64,000 nucleotides of DNA from JAHRAW01 sp965212085 (GTDB lineage: Bacteria > Pseudomonadota > Gammaproteobacteria > Arenicellales > Poriferihabitantaceae), in NCBI GenBank assembly GCA_965212085.1, contig OZ243042.1:2542001-2606000 (forward strand). The letters run 5' to 3'. The position numbers and the translations under genes were made by a program. The notes under the pieces are model-generated. The model was not told the DNA's origin, did not search any database, and saw nothing but the letters and a program-made list of their open reading frames with translations. This document shows, one piece after another, positions 63,236 to 64,000 of the stretch (the stretch's first letter is position 1; the number at the start of each line of letters is the position of its first letter).

Positions 63236-64000
63236 ATGCCGGAAAAAACCCTCCCCACCAAACCCATGAGCGAGCGCAACCCGCCGCCGCTGGAAACCCA
63301 GCCGCTGGCGGAGTTCACCGAGCGCGCCTACCTGCACTACTCGATGTACGTGATCCTCGACCGCGCACTGCCGAGTCTTGCCGACGGGTTGAAGCCGGTG
63401 CAGCGGCGGATCGTCTATGCGATGTCCGACCTCGGCTTGCACGCCGCCGCCAAGTTTAAGAAGTCGGCGCGCACCGTGGGCGACGTGCTGGGCAAGTTTC
63501 ACCCCCACGGCGACGCCGCTTGCTATGAAGCGATGGTGCTGATGGCGCAGCCGTTCAGCTACCGCTACCCGCTCGTGGACGGGCAGGGCAACTGGGGCAG
63601 TCAGGACGACCCCAAGTCCTTCGCCGCCATGCGCTACACCGAATCCCGCCTGACCCGCTACGCGCAACTGCTGCTGGAAGAACTGGCTCAGGGAACCGCC
63701 GACTGGACGCCCAACTTCGACGGCACGCTCAACGAACCCAAACTGCTCCCGGCGCGCCTCCCCAACGTCCTGCTCAACGGCGGCTCCGGCATCGCCGTGG
63801 GCATGGCCACGGACATCCCGCCCCACAACCTGCGGGAAGTGGTCAGCGCCTGCATCCGCCTGCTGGAGGATCCGAAGGCCGGCCTGGAAGCGGTCTGCGA
63901 GCACATCAAAGGCCCGGACTTTCCCACCGAAGCGGAAATCATCACCCCCGCCGGGGAGCTCCGCGAAATCTACCGCACCGGCAACGGCTCCCTGCGATTG
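63236..64000 (+). CDS. parC: DNA topoisomerase IV subunit A, 5' part
   Basis: Type IIA topoisomerase subunit that cleaves and rejoins DNA for chromosome decatenation, working with ParE. The visible 255 codons include ERAYLHYSMYVILDRALPSLADGLKPVQRRIVYAMSDLG, SARTVGDVLGKFHPHGDAACYEAMV (the quinolone-resistance region) and the catalytic-tyrosine segment QDDPKSFAAMRYTESRL. That segment reads like ParC (DPKSFAAMRYTE) rather than GyrA. ATG 63236 is used; ATG 63266 (MSERNPP) is an equally plausible start. The C-terminal domain lies beyond the window. It is preceded by module B-C repeats and a TATAAT box. Confidence 0.94.
   Translation, partial: MPEKTLPTKPMSERNPPPLETQPLAEFTERAYLHYSMYVILDRALPSLADGLKPVQRRIVYAMSDLGLHAAAKFKKSARTVGDVLGKFHPHGDAACYEAMVLMAQPFSYRYPLVDGQGNWGSQDDPKSFAAMRYTESRLTRYAQLLLEELAQGTADWTPNFDGTLNEPKLLPARLPNVLLNGGSGIAVGMATDIPPHNLREVVSACIRLLEDPKAGLEAVCEHIKGPDFPTEAEIITPAGELREIYRTGNGSLRL

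Overview
The window is about 64 kb of GC-rich (roughly 60%+), gene-dense DNA from what is most likely a marine or host-associated gammaproteobacterium. The pointers are the block accA-tilS-pyrG-kdsA-eno-ftsB in the order typical of Gammaproteobacteria, hemA next to prfA, a DsbD/TlpA pair, and ParC-type topoisomerase IV. The lineage is inferred from synteny and protein motifs only. No tRNA, rRNA or CRISPR array was recognised.

Layout: prfA (cut by the window edge), hemA and the tail-specific protease prc (1-4.9 kb, minus strand); a first autotransporter-like surface protein (5.3-8.0 kb); an orphan NorD/CbbO-type VWA protein, a DddP-type M24 enzyme (candidate DMSP lyase), ferrochelatase, a short CbiX/SirB chelatase and an N,N-dimethylformamidase-like protein (8.8-16 kb, plus); the ftsB-eno-kdsA-pyrG-tilS-accA block and pncC (16.4-23.7 kb, minus); an IS481-type transposase remnant, a FabD-like acyltransferase and CIRCE-controlled groES-groEL (23.8-27.4 kb); a second, paralogous autotransporter (27.9-30.9 kb); fxsA, an alpha/beta hydrolase, dsbD, a TlpA-like thioredoxin, moaE, moaD and a moaB with an extra N-terminal domain (31.4-36.8 kb); a minus-strand set with two GT-C type membrane proteins, a GT2-GtrA fusion, metY and a CoA-binding protein (37.5-44.5 kb); an adenylate cyclase, an acyl-CoA synthetase, a methyltransferase and a MerR regulator divergent from icmF (44.9-53.1 kb); then a catabolic stretch with three Rieske oxygenase alpha subunits, a Rieske ferredoxin, a glyoxalase-like protein, a D-2-hydroxyacid dehydrogenase, a GlnT-type glutamine synthetase, a MetX-like hydrolase and a cupin (53.1-62.9 kb); and the 5' part of parC.

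The striking feature is a mosaic family of short palindromic repeats that fills almost every long intergenic gap. Module A is a hairpin of about 70 bp with inverted AGTGTCCGT/ACGGACACT arms. Module B is a hairpin of about 65-75 bp with AGAAAAATA/TATTTTTC arms. Both are bounded by GGATTCCCGA/TCGGGAATGA. Module C is a GC-rich element of about 110-130 bp ending in GCGTCACGCGC. Module D is a perfect 20-bp palindrome, and module E occurs twice. The architecture recalls neisserial intergenic mosaic elements with dRS3-type ATTCCC...GGGAAT ends. A-B composites also lie in frame inside both autotransporter genes, where they are translated as about 65 residues, and repeats supply the stop codons of several genes.

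The two autotransporters each have a well-placed ribosome binding site and ATG followed by a long poly-C tract (16 and 19 C). In the second gene the upstream ATG is in frame; in the first it is out of frame and meets a stop after 57 codons. This is the arrangement expected of slipped-strand phase variation of a surface antigen pair, and it is the best candidate for an undescribed system here. Several conserved enzymes also carry in-frame hexamer or nonamer microsatellites (pyrG, icmF, cbiX, adenylate cyclase, a Rieske oxygenase), which points to general repeat instability in this genome.
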